Assembly: GCA_002296975.1 (NCBI GenBank)
Contig: DBIS01000231.1
Span: 1-6,435 of the forward strand
Reading direction: 5' to 3'
DNA length: 6,435 bases
DNA from: Deltaproteobacteria bacterium UBA796
GTDB taxonomy: Bacteria; Myxococcota_A; UBA796
The translations under genes were made by a program, and so were the position numbers. The notes under the pieces are model-generated. The model was not told the DNA's origin. It ran no database searches and was given only the letters and a program-made list of their open reading frames with translations. Shown one piece after another: positions 5,752 through 6,435 of this stretch (its first letter is position 1; each line of letters starts with the position of its first letter).

Positions 5752-6435
5752 TTAGCGACGGCGTCGCGCGAGTCCGACGAGACCAAGCAGCAATGCCCAT
5801 CCGGTTTGTGGGGCGAGTCCTTTGGTGGTGCACCCACAGCCTTTGACGCATCGATCGGAGGCATTTGTATCTTGGCCGCCACTGTCACACGGGGCTCCAT
5901 CCTCAGCATCTGCAGCAGACGAGGGCGCTACAAATCCGCTGTCATCTTCATCGAGCCCCAGCGCCACCAGGTCGAGGGTAATCACGGCCACATAAGGCAA
6001 AAACCCCTTGTCCCAGGCCACCAGCAGTTGGTCGGTATACCGGGCGAAGGATGGTCTGGCTGAGCCCATGCCGGAGCCATCGGTGTTGTCGGAAACTTTG
6101 ATTGTCTCGAGGGTGTTGAAGTCGTTGTCGAGTACGGCCACATACACATCGCCATCATCGGACAAATACTGGCCTGGGGTGGTCACACCCAAAAATGCGA
6201 GCAGCCAATGATCGCCGACCCGCATCAAAGCTTGGGGCCAGAAATGGCGAGAAAGGCTTGGGATGGGTGAAAAGCGGACCCGGTCGTCAATGCTGAGGTC
6301 GCGGTTTATCCAGATGGCCTGAAGCCCAGGGTCAGTGTGGTCACCGTTCGCGATCATTAAAAAACGGTCGGAGTCCTTGTCATAAACAAAGGCCGCACCC
6401 GAGATATGTGCGTTGGTGTCGATGGTGTGGGTGTC
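5752..6435 (-). CDS. Secreted MYXO-CTERM protein, C-terminal part (N-terminus beyond the window)
   Basis: The frame enters from the right edge and is open for 227 codons to TAA at 5752-5754. The ATG at 6357 is internal, since the 26 codons before it are also coding-like. The body contains repeated beta-strand phrases such as ISGAAFVYDKDSDRFLMI, DVYVAVLDNDFNTL and QLLVAWDKGFLPYVAVITLD, suggesting a beta-propeller or similar repeat fold, though no named family could be assigned. An acidic, Cys-containing linker (DDSG to ASDRC) leads to the tail: CVKGCGC (196-202), a hydrophobic helix centred on GWALLLGLVGLA, and terminal RRRR. This is the MYXO-CTERM layout, known to direct surface sorting in Myxococcota. 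The gene converges on the CARDB lipoprotein gene with three bases between the stops. Role is unknown; it is an envelope or extracellular protein. Confidence 0.85.
   Translation of the reverse strand, partial: DTHTIDTNAHISGAAFVYDKDSDRFLMIANGDHTDPGLQAIWINRDLSIDDRVRFSPIPSLSRHFWPQALMRVGDHWLLAFLGVTTPGQYLSDDGDVYVAVLDNDFNTLETIKVSDNTDGSGMGSARPSFARYTDQLLVAWDKGFLPYVAVITLDLVALGLDEDDSGFVAPSSAADAEDGAPCDSGGQDTNASDRCVKGCGCTTKGLAPQTGWALLLGLVGLARRRR

Noticed and set aside
5755..5767. GCGAC-GGC-GTCGC palindrome as a bidirectional terminator between the convergent genes
   Set aside because: The stem is only 5 bp, has no T-run on either side, and is explained by the Arg codons of the MYXO-CTERM tail.

Overview
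The window looks like a chromosomal segment from a member of the Myxococcota or a close relative. The strongest evidence is the C-terminus encoded at the right edge: a Cys-containing tail, a short hydrophobic helix and a terminal RRRR, which is the layout of the MYXO-CTERM surface-sorting signal of that group. Two adjacent lipoproteins with Ig-like, CARDB and transglutaminase-elicitor domains fit the same background. Base composition judged by eye is moderately GC-rich, lower than in classical soil myxobacteria, so a marine, bradymonad-like or uncultured lineage is possible. That placement is inference.

Layout from left to right. Positions 1-1419, minus strand: a two-gene TRAP transporter membrane module, with a small DctQ-type permease overlapping by 4 bases a large DctM-type permease that runs off the left edge. 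Both resemble the mannitol/chloroaromatic/keto-acid branch (FcbT2/FcbT3-like). No DctP-type binding protein lies in the window. Positions 1466-1669, plus strand: a probable 67-residue two-helix membrane protein, divergent from the TRAP genes. Positions 1737-1813: an elongator tRNA-Met gene with CCA encoded. Positions 1814-2094: a gene-free spacer with two hairpins, an imperfect 36-base-offset repeat with mutually exclusive pairings, and a second short repeat.

Positions 2095-5748, plus strand: the main point of interest, a two-gene unit separated by 9 bases. The first gene encodes a 763-residue lipoprotein whose C-terminal half resembles the bacterial and oomycete 'transglutaminase elicitor' family (papain-like fold). 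A complete ComEA-type double helix-hairpin-helix module appears to be nested inside that catalytic region. The second encodes a 450-residue lipoprotein made of two Big2-like Ig domains and two CARDB domains. Both proteins should be lipid-anchored and exposed in the envelope, so an enzyme plus an adhesive or scaffolding partner is a reasonable hypothesis.

Positions 5752-6435, minus strand: the C-terminal part of a secreted MYXO-CTERM protein, convergent with the lipoprotein pair and only three bases from it. Overall the right two thirds of the window encodes cell-surface proteins, and the left third encodes solute uptake and a tRNA.
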